DNA of 64,000 bases from the NCBI GenBank assembly GCA_963849605.1, contig CAWKHX010000009.1, positions 35,850 through 99,849 of the forward strand, in the 5' to 3' direction. Below, piece by piece: positions 8,159 through 16,908 of the stretch (position 1 is its first letter; each line of letters starts with the position of its first letter). The translations under genes and the position numbers were made by a program. Source of the DNA: DASPHG01 sp963849605. Its GTDB lineage: Bacteria > Actinomycetota > Thermoleophilia > Solirubrobacterales > Thermoleophilaceae. Under the pieces are notes generated by a model. That model was not told the origin of the DNA. It saw only the letters and a program-made list of their open reading frames with translations, and made no database searches.

Positions 8159-8863
8159 ATGGCCGACTACTCAGATCTCAGCGCCCTCTTCATCAACTGC
8201 ACGCTCAAGCGCTCGCCCGAGCAATCCCATACCCAGGGCCTCGCGGACCTGTCGATCGGGATCCTCGAGCGCAACGGCGTCAGCGTCGAGTCGATCCGGG
8301 CGGTCGATCACGACATCGCGACCGGCGTGTGGCCCGACATGACCGAGCACGGCTGGGACCGCGACGACTGGCCTGGGATCCACGAGAAGGTGATGGCGGC
8401 AGACATCCTGGTCATCACCTCGCCGATCTGGCTCGGCGAGAAGTCGTCGGTCTGCACGCAGGTGATCGAGCGGCTCTACGGCAACAGCCACCTGCTGAAC
8501 GACGATGGCCAGTACGCCTACTACGGGCGCGCGGGCGGCTGCCTGATCACCGGCAACGAGGACGGGGTGAAGCACTGCGCGATGAACATCCTCTACTCGC
8601 TCCAGCACCTCGGGTACACGATCCCGCCGCAGGCGGACTCGGGCTGGATCGGCGAGGCGGGCCCCGGCCCGAGCTACCTCCATCCCGACTCGGGCGGGCC
8701 CGACAACGACTTCACGAACCGCAACACCACCTTCATGACCTGGAACCTCATGCACGTCGCCCGCATGCTCAAGGACGCCGGCGGGATCCCCGCCCACGGC
8801 AACCAGCGCTCCGAGTGGGACGCCGGCTGCCGCTTCGACTTCGAAAATCCCGAGCACCGCTGA
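8159..8863 (+). CDS. Flavodoxin-like / NADPH-dependent FMN reductase family protein
   Basis: The 234-residue protein opens with the flavodoxin-fold strand Leu-Phe-Ile-Asn-Cys-Thr-Leu-Lys followed by a phosphate-loop-like Arg-Ser-Pro-Glu-Gln-Ser-His-Thr. The FMN-contact motif Ile-Thr-Ser-Pro-Ile-Trp-Leu-Gly is near residue 88, with Gly-Gly-Cys-Leu-Ile-Thr-Gly-Asn downstream. These are features of the FMN_red/flavodoxin_2 families, which reduce quinones, flavins or azo compounds with NAD(P)H. ATG 8159 is the natural start. A promoter palindrome lies directly upstream, suggesting inducible expression. The physiological substrate is unknown. Confidence 0.82.
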   Translation: MADYSDLSALFINCTLKRSPEQSHTQGLADLSIGILERNGVSVESIRAVDHDIATGVWPDMTEHGWDRDDWPGIHEKVMAADILVITSPIWLGEKSSVCTQVIERLYGNSHLLNDDGQYAYYGRAGGCLITGNEDGVKHCAMNILYSLQHLGYTIPPQADSGWIGEAGPGPSYLHPDSGGPDNDFTNRNTTFMTWNLMHVARMLKDAGGIPAHGNQRSEWDAGCRFDFENPEHR

Positions 8864-8929
8864 CCCAGCGGGTAGTAACGTCGCCACTCCAAGGACGACG
8901 GTAGTGCACCCAACCGAAGGAGGACTCGC

Positions 8930-9229
8930 ATGCAGACCTACGTGATCCTGCGCAGGCGCGGATGGAAGTCAGGTAACGAGCTCGAAGAGGCCGCCAAGCG
9001 CTCGAGTGACGTCGGCGACAACGAGATGTCGGATGACATCCGCTGGATCCGGTCGTACGTGCTGGGCGAGGAGTCGGGCGAGGTCGGGACCGTGTGCATC
9101 TACGAGGCGTCAAGCCCGGAGAAGATCCGCGAGCACGCCGAGCGGGCCGGCCTTCCTGCTGACGAGATCATCGCCGTGGCGGACACCGTCATCGTGCGGC
9201 CCGACCCGCAGCCCGCCGCCGCGTCCTAG
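8930..9229 (+). CDS. DUF4242 domain protein
   Basis: This 99-residue soluble protein is preceded by a strong ribosome site (AAGGAGGA ending 6 nt before ATG). The pattern (Gln-Thr-Tyr-Val-Ile-Leu-Arg-Arg, Ser-Tyr-Val-Leu, Thr-Val-Cys-Ile-Tyr-Glu-Ala, His-Ala-Glu-Arg-Ala-Gly-Leu-Pro) matches the small DUF4242 ferredoxin-like-fold family, for which metal binding has been reported in Streptomyces. The role here is unknown. It is monocistronic and convergent with the ferredoxin reductase gene (4 nt gap). Confidence 0.8.
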   Translation: MQTYVILRRRGWKSGNELEEAAKRSSDVGDNEMSDDIRWIRSYVLGEESGEVGTVCIYEASSPEKIREHAERAGLPADEIIAVADTVIVRPDPQPAAAS

Positions 9230-9233
9230 AGAC

Positions 9234-10595
9234 TCAGCCGCGGGCGGCCAGGAGATCGTCGCGCGAGGCGAGCTTCACGCGAGGACGCTGAGCGTCCTCT
9301 CCGAGCTGGAGCTCGCGCGCGTCGATCGCGTGCCAACCGTCGGCGGTCACGACGTCCGGCTTGCGCCCGCCGATCAGCGCATCGATCTCCTCGCGCGCGG
9401 GTAGCCGGCGCGGCTTTAGCGCACCCGAGGCGAGGTCCTCCGCGAGCCGGTCGACCGTCTCCTCGGCGTCGCGCTTGTTGGTGCCGAGGATGCCCGTCGG
9501 CCCCCGCTTGATCCAGCCGACCGCGTACACACCGGGCACGGGGTCGCCGTCCGTGTCCCGCACCCGCCCGCGGTCGTTCGGAAGCACGTAGCTGCGCTCG
9601 TCGAACGGCACGTCGGGCAGGGGCACCGCCCGGTACCCCACCGAGCGCAGGACCAGGCCGCACTCGATCGTCTCGACGTCCTCATCCACCGGCCGCGGCC
9701 GCAGCGTGCCGTCATCGGAGCGCACGATCTCGTTGCGGCGGACGTCGATCGCCTCGACCTTTTCCGCGCCGCGGATCTCGACCGGCGAGCACAGGAAGCG
9801 CAGCACGATCCGCCGCGCGGCATCGTCGCGAGCCGGCCGCGCAGCGAACTCGCGCAGAAATTCGACGTTCTTGCGCGCGGTGAACGTACCCTCGCCGTCG
9901 AGCCACTCCTGCGAGAGCGGGTCGAGCTCGGCGTCCTCCGGGTCGACGCGCATGTCCACGCCGTCGATGTGCCCGAGCTCGCGCAGCTCGGAGCTCGTGA
10001 ATGCGGCCTGCGCGGGGCCGCGTCGGCCGAGGACCACCACCTCCCGGACCCGGCTGTCCCGCAGCGCATCGAGCGCGTGGTCGGCGATGTCGGTGCGCTC
10101 GAGCTCGGCCGTGCTGCGCGTGAGTACGCGGACGACGTCGGCGGCAACGTTGCCGTTGCCGATCACGACGGCGCGCTCGTGGGAGAGGTCGAACTCGAGC
10201 GCGCGGTAGTCCGGATGGCCGTTGTACCAGGCGACGAACTCGGTCGCGGGCCAGCTTCCGGGGAGGTCCTCGCCCGGAATCCCGAGCGACTTGTCCGTCT
10301 GGGCGCCGGTCGCGTAGATCACGGCGTCGTAGTGCTTCATCAGCTCCGGGTGCGAGATGTCAACACCCACCTCGACGTTCCCGAAGAAGCGGCAGCCCCG
10401 CCCGAGCGTCTCGCGATCGAACGTCTCGTCCAGCCGCTTGATCTCCTGGTGGTCGGGCGCCACGCCGCTGCGCAGAAGCCCCCAGGGCGTGGGCAGCCGC
10501 TCGAGGAAGTCGATCTCGACGTCGCCGACGCGCCGCACCAGGCGGTCGGCCGCGAACGCCCCTGCGGGCCCGGCGCCGACGACCGCGACGCGCAT
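9234..10595 (-). CDS. fprA: Ferredoxin/adrenodoxin-type NADP+ reductase (FprA-like)
   Basis: The 453-residue flavoprotein has an N-terminal FAD Rossmann motif (Val-Gly-Ala-Gly-Pro-Ala-Gly at residues 6-12), then Leu-Arg-Ser-Gly-Val-Ala-Pro-Asp-His and a central NADP-binding Gly-Asn-Gly-Asn-Val-Ala-Ala-Asp. Near the C-terminus Trp-Ile-Lys-Arg-Gly-Pro-Thr-Gly-Ile-Leu-Gly-Thr-Asn-Lys closes the active site. These are signatures of adrenodoxin-reductase-like FprA enzymes, which shuttle electrons between NADP(H) and ferredoxin. Its ATG (10595) shares one base with the ferredoxin stop (TGATG), so reductase and ferredoxin are made together and probably act as a pair. The acceptor downstream (for example a P450) is not in the window. 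Confidence 0.92.
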   Translation of the reverse strand: MRVAVVGAGPAGAFAADRLVRRVGDVEIDFLERLPTPWGLLRSGVAPDHQEIKRLDETFDRETLGRGCRFFGNVEVGVDISHPELMKHYDAVIYATGAQTDKSLGIPGEDLPGSWPATEFVAWYNGHPDYRALEFDLSHERAVVIGNGNVAADVVRVLTRSTAELERTDIADHALDALRDSRVREVVVLGRRGPAQAAFTSSELRELGHIDGVDMRVDPEDAELDPLSQEWLDGEGTFTARKNVEFLREFAARPARDDAARRIVLRFLCSPVEIRGAEKVEAIDVRRNEIVRSDDGTLRPRPVDEDVETIECGLVLRSVGYRAVPLPDVPFDERSYVLPNDRGRVRDTDGDPVPGVYAVGWIKRGPTGILGTNKRDAEETVDRLAEDLASGALKPRRLPAREEIDALIGGRKPDVVTADGWHAIDARELQLGEDAQRPRVKLASRDDLLAARG

Positions 10596-10876
10596 CAGGC
10601 GGCCGTCCGCTCCGCGGTGCTCTTCTCGGCGAAGAACTCGGCGTTCACCTCGAGCGTGTACGCGAACTTCTCGGGGACCTCGAAGTCGGCGAAGATCGCA
10701 TCGACCGGGCACGCCTCGACGCAGGCGTCGCAGTCGATGCAGACCTCCGGGTCGATGTAGAGCTGCTCGGCCGTCTCGAAGTCCGGTGCGTCCACCTTCG
10801 GATGGATGCAGTCGACGGGACAGACCTCGATGCACGAGTCGTCCTTGATGCAGCTGCCGGCAATTACGTACGTCAT
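10595..10876 (-). CDS. Ferredoxin with two iron-sulfur cluster motifs (7Fe/8Fe, FdxA/FdxC-like)
   Basis: The 93-residue protein carries cysteines at 9, 15, 19 and 23 (with Cys19-Pro) and a classical Cys46-x2-Cys49-x2-Cys52-x3-Cys56-Pro. This is the two-cluster ferredoxin plan of mycobacteria and relatives, but with a shortened first loop (Cys-x5-Cys instead of the usual Cys-x7-Cys) and an insertion of several residues between the motifs. It carries electrons in the cytoplasm, presumably to or from the coupled FprA-like reductase. ATG 10876 is the only plausible start. Confidence 0.92.
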   Translation of the reverse strand: MTYVIAGSCIKDDSCIEVCPVDCIHPKVDAPDFETAEQLYIDPEVCIDCDACVEACPVDAIFADFEVPEKFAYTLEVNAEFFAEKSTAERTAA

Positions 10877-10901
10877 GGGCGCACAGGCTACGGGGACCGG
10901 T

Positions 10902-12164
10902 TCAGCGGCCCCCCGCCGCCAGCTCCTCCAAGCGGCGATGTGCCAGCGCCACCGCCATCGCGCCCTCTCCCACAGCGCCCGCCACCCGCTTCGTGGAGCC
11001 GTGGCGCACGTCGCCGGCCGCGAACAGGCCGGGCATGCTGGTCTCCAGGGCGAGCGGATCGCGGTCGAGTGGCCAGCCGGCCGGCCGCGCGCCGCGCTCC
11101 AGCAGGTCCGGGCCGGTGAGGATGTAGCCCTTGTCGTCGACCCGCACGCCGGCGGCGTCGGCCCAGCCCGTGCGCGGCTCGCCGCCGATGCACACGAACA
11201 GCATGCGCGCACGCAGATCCTCCTCTTCGCCGTCGGGTCCGCGGACCGTCACGGCGTCGAGGCGAGCGTCGCCGTGGGCTGCGACGAGCTCGGTCCCGTA
11301 GCGCAGGTCGATCAGGGCCTCCGCCGCGATCCGTTCGACCAGGTACGCGGACATCGTCCTGGCGAGCGCGTCCCCGCGTACGAGCATCCTCACCCTGGCG
11401 CCCGCGCTCGCCAGGTTGAGCACGGCCTGCCCCGCCGAGTTGCCGGCGCCGATCACGACAACGTCGTCATCACGGCACTGCGCGGCCTCGCTCCGGCCCG
11501 CCCCGTAATAGACACCGCGGCCGAGAAGCTCCTCGAGGCCCGGCGCGTGCAGCCTGCGCCAGTCCATTCCCGGAGCGGCGATCGCGACCGGTGCAGTGAC
11601 CTCTGCACCGCCCGCGATAGTCAAGCGGGTTCCCTCAGGGTGGTGCTCCCCGGAGACGACGCCGCGCAGAAGCACGAGCTCGGCTCCGAAGCGCTCGGCC
11701 TGGCGGCCGGCCAGCCGTGCGAGCTCGGCGCCGCCGATCCCGTCCGGGAAACCGAAGAAGTTCTCGATCAACGACGTGTGCGACGCCTGCCCGCCCGGGA
11801 CGTCACGGTCAAACACCACGGTCTCCAGCCCATCCGAGGCGGCGTACACGGCGGCGGCGAGACCCGCCGGCCCGGCGCCGACGATCGCGAGGTCGTAGCG
11901 GCTCTTCGTGGGAGTTTTCGTCTGCCGCCACGCGTCGGCCAGGCTCTCGACCGTGACGGCGGTGAGCACTTCGTCGCCCTCCACGAGCACGGGCAGCTCG
12001 GCGCCCGCGGGGGCGCGCTCGCGCAGCACAGCGTTCGCCTCGTCCGTGCCGGCCTCGAGCCACACGTGCGGCTGCGCGATGCGCGTGAGCATGTCGCGCA
12101 GCCGGTGGTGCTCCGGCTCGTCGCGCAACCCGACGACCGTCACCGTCGGGCGGACCGGGCTCAC
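10902..12164 (-). CDS. Thioredoxin-reductase-like FAD oxidoreductase lacking the CxxC, with N-terminal thioredoxin-fold-like domain
   Basis: The 420-residue protein has an ~80-residue alpha/beta N-terminal region (a Leu-Pro-Val-Leu strand suggests a glutaredoxin/thioredoxin-like fold but there is no redox Cys pair). A TrxR core follows: FAD site Ile-Val-Gly-Ala-Gly-Pro-Ala-Gly, Pro-Gly-Gly-Gln-Ala, NADP site Val-Ile-Gly-Ala-Gly-Asn-Ser-Ala-Gly, and terminal Leu-Phe-Ala-Ala-Gly-Asp-Val-Arg. Where true thioredoxin reductases have Cys-x2-Cys, this protein reads Gly-Val-Tyr-Tyr-Gly-Ala-Gly, so it cannot reduce thioredoxin by the standard mechanism. Known CxxC-less relatives include ferredoxin-NADP reductases and fused nucleotide-binding forms. 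GTG 12164 shares one base with the zinc-finger gene stop. Ferredoxin lies 25 nt downstream, a plausible electron partner (inference). Confidence 0.85.
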   Translation of the reverse strand: MSPVRPTVTVVGLRDEPEHHRLRDMLTRIAQPHVWLEAGTDEANAVLRERAPAGAELPVLVEGDEVLTAVTVESLADAWRQTKTPTKSRYDLAIVGAGPAGLAAAVYAASDGLETVVFDRDVPGGQASHTSLIENFFGFPDGIGGAELARLAGRQAERFGAELVLLRGVVSGEHHPEGTRLTIAGGAEVTAPVAIAAPGMDWRRLHAPGLEELLGRGVYYGAGRSEAAQCRDDDVVVIGAGNSAGQAVLNLASAGARVRMLVRGDALARTMSAYLVERIAAEALIDLRYGTELVAAHGDARLDAVTVRGPDGEEEDLRARMLFVCIGGEPRTGWADAAGVRVDDKGYILTGPDLLERGARPAGWPLDRDPLALETSMPGLFAAGDVRHGSTKRVAGAVGEGAMAVALAHRRLEELAAGGR

Positions 12165-12436
12165 TACCGATCGAGGCGGAACATCAGCTCATCCACGTAG
12201 CACCAGCTCCAGTCCTCGCCCGGTTCGGCGGAGCGGATGATCGGATGCCCCGTTTCCCCGTGGTGTGCGGTTGCGTGGCGGTTGGGCGAGTTGTCGCAAC
12301 AGCCGATGTGCCCGCATGTCTGGCACATGCGCAGGTGAACCCAGCGCCCGCCCATAGCCAGACACTCCTCGCACCCGGCGACCTCGGCCGGAATCTCGAC
12401 GATCTCGATCTGGTCGAGGTGCGCGCAGGACGGCAT
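12164..12436 (-). CDS. UBP-type zinc finger protein
   Basis: The 90-residue protein consists of essentially one zinc-finger domain. Potential ligands are Cys4, His6, Cys22, Cys25, Cys38, Cys41, Cys46 or 47, His54, His58/59 and His64, the Cys/His order of the UBP (ubiquitin-hydrolase) zinc finger. In eukaryotes this fold binds the C-terminal tail of ubiquitin; the bacterial stand-alone versions have no established role. It is tightly coupled (1-nt overlap) to the CxxC-less reductase gene, which implies joint function. ATG at 12436 is 9 nt after the MMPL stop. Confidence 0.85.
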   Translation of the reverse strand: MPSCAHLDQIEIVEIPAEVAGCEECLAMGGRWVHLRMCQTCGHIGCCDNSPNRHATAHHGETGHPIIRSAEPGEDWSWCYVDELMFRLDR

Positions 12437-12445
12437 GCGTACAGC

Positions 12446-14602
12446 CTACGCCCGTCCTCCCGCGCTCTCGAGCGCGACAGGCTCGACGTCGAGCCGCCGC
12501 GGCAGGATCCGCTCGAGCCAGCCCGGGATCCACCAGTTGCGGTCGCCGAGCAGCTGCATGACGGCCGGGACGAGGACCATTCGCACGACGGTCGCGTCGA
12601 GGAAGATCGCCGTGGCCAGCCCGATCCCGAACAGCTTCAGGAAGACGTCCGGCGCAGCCACGAAGGCGAGGAATACGACGACCATGATCGCCGCCGCGGC
12701 CGTGATCACGCGCGCGGTCTTCGCGAGGCCGTCGGCCACCGCCCGCCTCGTGTCGCGGTGCTTCAGGTACTCCTCGCGGATCCGCGAGATCAGGAAGACC
12801 TCGTAGTCCATCGACAGCCCGAACAGGATCGCGAACATCATCACCGGCATGAACGGCGCGATCGGAACCTCGTGGTCGATCCCGATCAGCTCGGCGACCG
12901 GCCCGCCCTTTGCGACCATCGTCATCACGCCGTAGGCGGCGCCGACGGACAGCAGGTTCATCACGCCGGCCTTCAACGAGATCAGCGGCGAGTGGAAGGC
13001 CACGAGCAGGAGCAGGAACGACAGGCCGACGACGCCGGCTATGAACAGCGGCATGCGGCCCTTCATGTACTCGCTCTGGTCCTCGAGCGCCGCCGTCACA
13101 CCCCCGATGTGGGCGGTGATGCCGGTGTCCCCGAGCCGCTGCGGCACGACCTCGTCGCGCAGCCGGTTGACGAGGTCTTCGGTCTCCTCGTCCTGAGGCG
13201 AACCCTCGGGGATGACCGTGACGATCGCCGCGTCTTCGCCGGCGTTGAAGGTCGGCGGCGGGACGAACGCGACATCCGGCTCGCTGCGAAGTTGCTGCGC
13301 GAAGGAGTTGATGTCAGCCTTCGCCTCGGCCCCGGGGGGCAGGTCCGCGGCGATCACCAGCGGGCCGTTCGTACCGGGCCCGAACCCCTCCGTGTTCAGG
13401 TCGTAGGCCTGGCGGGTCATCGTGTCCGGCGGGTCGTTGCCCGCGTCCGGGAAGCCCAAGCGCATGCCGAGCGCGGGCGCCGCAAGCGCGAGCAGGAGGG
13501 CGGTGGCGGCGATCGCCGCCGTCCACGGACGGCGCTGAACCGCGTGGCTCCAGCGCGCAGCGAGCGACTCGCCGTTCCCCTCGGCCTTCAGTGCACGGCC
13601 GAGGAACGGGATGCGAAGCCGGTCGACCTTGGGCCCGAGGAACGACAGGAGCGCCGGCAGCAACGTGATCGAAGCGAGGGCCATCACGAAGACGGCGAGC
13701 GATGACGCGAGGGCGACGCCGTACATGTAGGCGAGCCCCGTCAGCATCAGGCCGCAGATCGCGACCACGACGGTCGCGCCGGCGATCACCACGCTGCGGC
13801 CGGCTGTGGTCACCGCCTCGACCACGGAGTCGTGACGGTCCTTGCCCTCCCTCATCGCGGAGCGGAAGCGGGTAAGCACGAGCAGCGAGTAGTCGATTCC
13901 GACGCCGATCCCGATCAGGCCCGACACGGCCGTCGTCCAGTCGGGGACGTCGACGACGTTCGCGAGCAGAACGGTCAGGCCTCCGGAGCTGATCCCGAGG
14001 CCGATCAGGGCGATCGAGAGCGGGAGCCCGGCCGCGACCACCGAGCCGAACGCGATCAACAGCACGATCGCCGCGCCGAGGAACCCGATCCCCTCCGGGC
14101 TCGTGGTCTCCTGGGCCTGGTAGATCGGGTCGCCGCCGAGCTTGATCACGAGGCCGTCGCCGTCGTTGCCCTCCGCCGCGTCGATGAGCTGCTCGCCCTG
14201 CTCCTTCTCCATCTCCCAGCCCGGGACCGTCATAGGCAGCGTCGTCGAGCCGATCGTCCCGTCGTCGGAGATCCGGATCGGCGTGTGCTTTGCGACGTGG
14301 TCGACCTTTTCCGCCTCGGCAAAGAATGCGTCTATGCGCTGCTTGGCCGCGGGGCTGTCGGCGCCGCTTTCGTCCTTCCAGACGACGTAGATCTCCTGCC
14401 CTGAATACCCGTCGAAGCGCTTCTCGGTCAGGTCGCTCGCGGCCTTGGACTCCGAGCCCGGCGTGTCGTAGTCGGCGTTGTACTCGCCGGCCAGCGAGGA
14501 GCCGACGCCGATGATCACGACAGCCGCCGCAATCCAGGCGAGCACCATTCGGCCGCGGCGGCGGTAGGAGATGTCGGCGAGTCGGGCGAGGGCGCGAGTC
14601 AT
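12446..14602 (-). CDS. MMPL family transporter
   Basis: A 718-residue protein with two similar halves, each with a large extracytoplasmic loop followed by a bundle of about five membrane segments, the RND/MMPL plan. Recognisable stretches are Gly-Ile-Gly-Val-Gly-Ile-Asp-Tyr-Ser-Leu-Leu in half one and Phe-Gly-Leu-Ser-Met-Asp-Tyr-Glu-Val-Phe in half two; both contain the Asp-Tyr proton-relay motif. MMPL proteins export lipids, peptides or drugs using the proton gradient. ATG 14602 was chosen because membrane segment 1 begins shortly after it; the frame is open further upstream but non-protein-like. It leads the minus-strand redox operon, with 9 nt to the next gene. The substrate is unknown. 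Confidence 0.9.
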   Translation of the reverse strand: MTRALARLADISYRRRGRMVLAWIAAAVVIIGVGSSLAGEYNADYDTPGSESKAASDLTEKRFDGYSGQEIYVVWKDESGADSPAAKQRIDAFFAEAEKVDHVAKHTPIRISDDGTIGSTTLPMTVPGWEMEKEQGEQLIDAAEGNDGDGLVIKLGGDPIYQAQETTSPEGIGFLGAAIVLLIAFGSVVAAGLPLSIALIGLGISSGGLTVLLANVVDVPDWTTAVSGLIGIGVGIDYSLLVLTRFRSAMREGKDRHDSVVEAVTTAGRSVVIAGATVVVAICGLMLTGLAYMYGVALASSLAVFVMALASITLLPALLSFLGPKVDRLRIPFLGRALKAEGNGESLAARWSHAVQRRPWTAAIAATALLLALAAPALGMRLGFPDAGNDPPDTMTRQAYDLNTEGFGPGTNGPLVIAADLPPGAEAKADINSFAQQLRSEPDVAFVPPPTFNAGEDAAIVTVIPEGSPQDEETEDLVNRLRDEVVPQRLGDTGITAHIGGVTAALEDQSEYMKGRMPLFIAGVVGLSFLLLLVAFHSPLISLKAGVMNLLSVGAAYGVMTMVAKGGPVAELIGIDHEVPIAPFMPVMMFAILFGLSMDYEVFLISRIREEYLKHRDTRRAVADGLAKTARVITAAAAIMVVVFLAFVAAPDVFLKLFGIGLATAIFLDATVVRMVLVPAVMQLLGDRNWWIPGWLERILPRRLDVEPVALESAGGRA

Positions 14603-14729
14603 CGGTGCGATAAGCCTTTCGGTAGGGGTCGCTTCAGTATTACGACGGCGCGAGAGCGCAGAACTAATCGCCCGCGAAGGCTTGTGCGGGTCGTTGCAGA
14701 CGTTGGCGCGCCGGCGGTACGGTCGGAGC
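14603..14729. promoter_or_regulatory. Divergent intergenic control region (MMPL / PI-PLC-like gene)
   Basis: These 127 nt separate two divergent starts and must contain both promoters. I see no strong inverted repeat and no convincing -35/-10 pair; the most A+T-rich part is around 14608-14640. Confidence 0.35.
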
Positions 14730-16859
14730 ATGGGACGCCCTCGTCGTGTGACGGTGCTCACGCTGGTCGTCCTGTCGTCGCTCGCGATCGTGCTTGCCCT
14801 GCTCGCCGGATACGTCCGCCGGGTGGCGGTCGACTCCGATCAGTTCGCGAACCGGGCCACCGTGGCGCTTCAGGACGACAGCGTCCGCGCCCTCATCGCC
14901 GAGCGGGTCACCGACGACATCGTGCTTGCGAAACAGAGCGATCTGATCGCCGTGCGGCCGATCATCGAGTCCGTCGTCGCGTCGGTCGTGGGCGGGCGCG
15001 CGTTCACGGGCGCCTTCCGGGCGGGCGTGAGCGACGTCCACCGCGCGGTCTTCGACCGCGACCAGAACACCGTCACGCTCGCGGTCGCGGACGTCGACAC
15101 ACTGGTTGCCGCCGGGCTGCAGGTAATCCGGCCCGGTCTGGCAAAGCGCGTCGAGGAGGAGCGCGGCCGGGCCGACATCGTCGCGCGCGACATCGGAAGC
15201 GCCAGCGGCACGGCCGCTCGCGCCGCGGACGACGTTCGGCTGCTCGCATGGGTGCTGTCGCTCGTGGCGGTCGCCCTGGTCGCAGCCGCGCTCGCGCTCT
15301 CGACGGACCGTCGTCGCACGGTCGTGCAGCTCGGTGGCGGCGTCGCCCTGACCGCGATCGTGCTGGTTGTCGGGCTGCACGTCGGCCGCGCGGCCGCCGT
15401 CGACGCGGTCGACGGCGCCGATGCGCGCGCCGCGGTCGGAGCGATCTGGGACGCGTTCCTGGGCGACCTGCGAACGGCGGCGTGGATAGTTGCCGGCTCG
15501 GGGGCGGTGGTCGCCGCCGCGGCGGCGTCCCTGATCCGGCCGATCGACGCGCGCGCCCCGCTCCGCGCGGCCGCGGCCTGGATCACCACCGAGCCGGAGC
15601 GGCCGGGGCTCAAGGCCATTCGCGCGATCGCCCTCGTCGCGGCCGGTCTCGTGTGTGTGCTCGCCACCGACGCGACCGTGCACGTGCTCGTGACGCTCAC
15701 CGGCCTCTACCTCATCTTCGTCGGAGTCAGCGCGATCCTGTGGCTCGTGTACCAGCCGCGGCCGGAGGGCGCCGCCCGCGCACCTCGGGGCCTCGCGCGT
15801 GCTTCCGCGCGCAGGCGAGGGGTGATCGCCGCCGGGCTCGCCGGCCTGCTCATCGTCGGCACCGCGGGTGCGTTCGTCAGCTCGGGCGGAACGACGACCG
15901 ACCCCCCGCCCCCGGGCACGTGCAACGGGCACCGCGCCCTGTGCGACCGGCCGCTGACCGACGTCGCGCTGCCGGCGACCCACAACTCGATGTCGGTCCC
16001 CCTCCCCGGCTGGTTCTCGGCCCTACAGGAGCGCCCCATTCCCGACCAGCTCCAGGACGGCATCCGCGGCCTGTTGATCGACACCCATTACGCGGACCGC
16101 TTGGAGAACGGCCGGCTGCGGACGGCCGTCGATGCGGAAGATCTGCGCCGACAGGCCGCGCACGACGGAGTCAGCCCGGATGCGGTCGACGCCGCGCTGC
16201 GATTCCGCGAACGGCTCGGCTTCGCGGGCGACGGCACGCGTGGGATGTACCTCTGCCACTCGCTCTGCGAGCTCGGCGGCACTTCCCTCGCGCTCGTGCT
16301 CGACCAGCTGCACGACTTCCTCGTAGCCAACCCGGGCGAGGTGGTCGTGGTGATCAACCAGGACTACGTGACGCCCGCGGACTTCGTCGGCGCGGTCGAA
16401 GACGCCGAGCTCGACGAGCTCGCCTACCGAGGGCCGGCAACGGGCGACTGGCCGAGCCTGCGCGAGATGATCGACAGCGACCAGCGTGTCGTCTTCCTCG
16501 CCGAGAACCATGCCGGCGCGGCGCCGTGGTACCGCCTCACGTACGAAGCGATCACCGAGGAGACGCCCTACGCCTTTCGCAAGCCCGCCCAGCTGACAGA
16601 TCCCTCCGGACTGGAAGCGACGTGCAAGCCCCATCGCGGACCGGAGGGCGCCCCGCTGTTCCTCCTCAACCACTGGATCACGACCGACCCCCTACCGCAG
16701 CCCTCCCACGCCGAGAAGGTCAACGCCTACAAGCCGTTCCTGCGCCGCGCGCGCGAATGCGAGCGGATTCGCGATCACGTGCCGAACCTGCTGGCCGTCA
16801 ACTTCTACCGCCGCGGCGACGTGTTCAGGGTGGCCGACGCGATCAACGGCGTCGACTGA
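14730..16859 (+). CDS. Membrane protein with C-terminal PI-PLC X-like phosphodiesterase domain
   Basis: The 709-residue protein starts with a membrane segment (residues ~10-30), an extracytoplasmic region of about 140 residues, several more hydrophobic segments (up to ~390) and then a 300-residue PLC-like phosphodiesterase TIM-barrel domain. The catalytic-type motif Pro-Ala-Thr-His-Asn-Ser sits near residue 418 and a second conserved His (Leu-Cys-His-Ser) near 510; Asp-Thr-His-Tyr lies between. These match the two-histidine mechanism of bacterial phosphatidylinositol-specific PLC. The catalytic domain follows the last hydrophobic segment, so it is probably outside the membrane. It may cleave phosphoinositides or glycerophosphodiesters; actinobacteria do make phosphatidylinositol. 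The substrate is inferred only from family. Confidence 0.8.
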   Translation: MGRPRRVTVLTLVVLSSLAIVLALLAGYVRRVAVDSDQFANRATVALQDDSVRALIAERVTDDIVLAKQSDLIAVRPIIESVVASVVGGRAFTGAFRAGVSDVHRAVFDRDQNTVTLAVADVDTLVAAGLQVIRPGLAKRVEEERGRADIVARDIGSASGTAARAADDVRLLAWVLSLVAVALVAAALALSTDRRRTVVQLGGGVALTAIVLVVGLHVGRAAAVDAVDGADARAAVGAIWDAFLGDLRTAAWIVAGSGAVVAAAAASLIRPIDARAPLRAAAAWITTEPERPGLKAIRAIALVAAGLVCVLATDATVHVLVTLTGLYLIFVGVSAILWLVYQPRPEGAARAPRGLARASARRRGVIAAGLAGLLIVGTAGAFVSSGGTTTDPPPPGTCNGHRALCDRPLTDVALPATHNSMSVPLPGWFSALQERPIPDQLQDGIRGLLIDTHYADRLENGRLRTAVDAEDLRRQAAHDGVSPDAVDAALRFRERLGFAGDGTRGMYLCHSLCELGGTSLALVLDQLHDFLVANPGEVVVVINQDYVTPADFVGAVEDAELDELAYRGPATGDWPSLREMIDSDQRVVFLAENHAGAAPWYRLTYEAITEETPYAFRKPAQLTDPSGLEATCKPHRGPEGAPLFLLNHWITTDPLPQPSHAEKVNAYKPFLRRARECERIRDHVPNLLAVNFYRRGDVFRVADAINGVD

Positions 16860-16908
16860 CGCCGAAGCCGACTTGCCGAAGTAGCGGCCTCGCCCGCATA
16901 CTGGTGCC

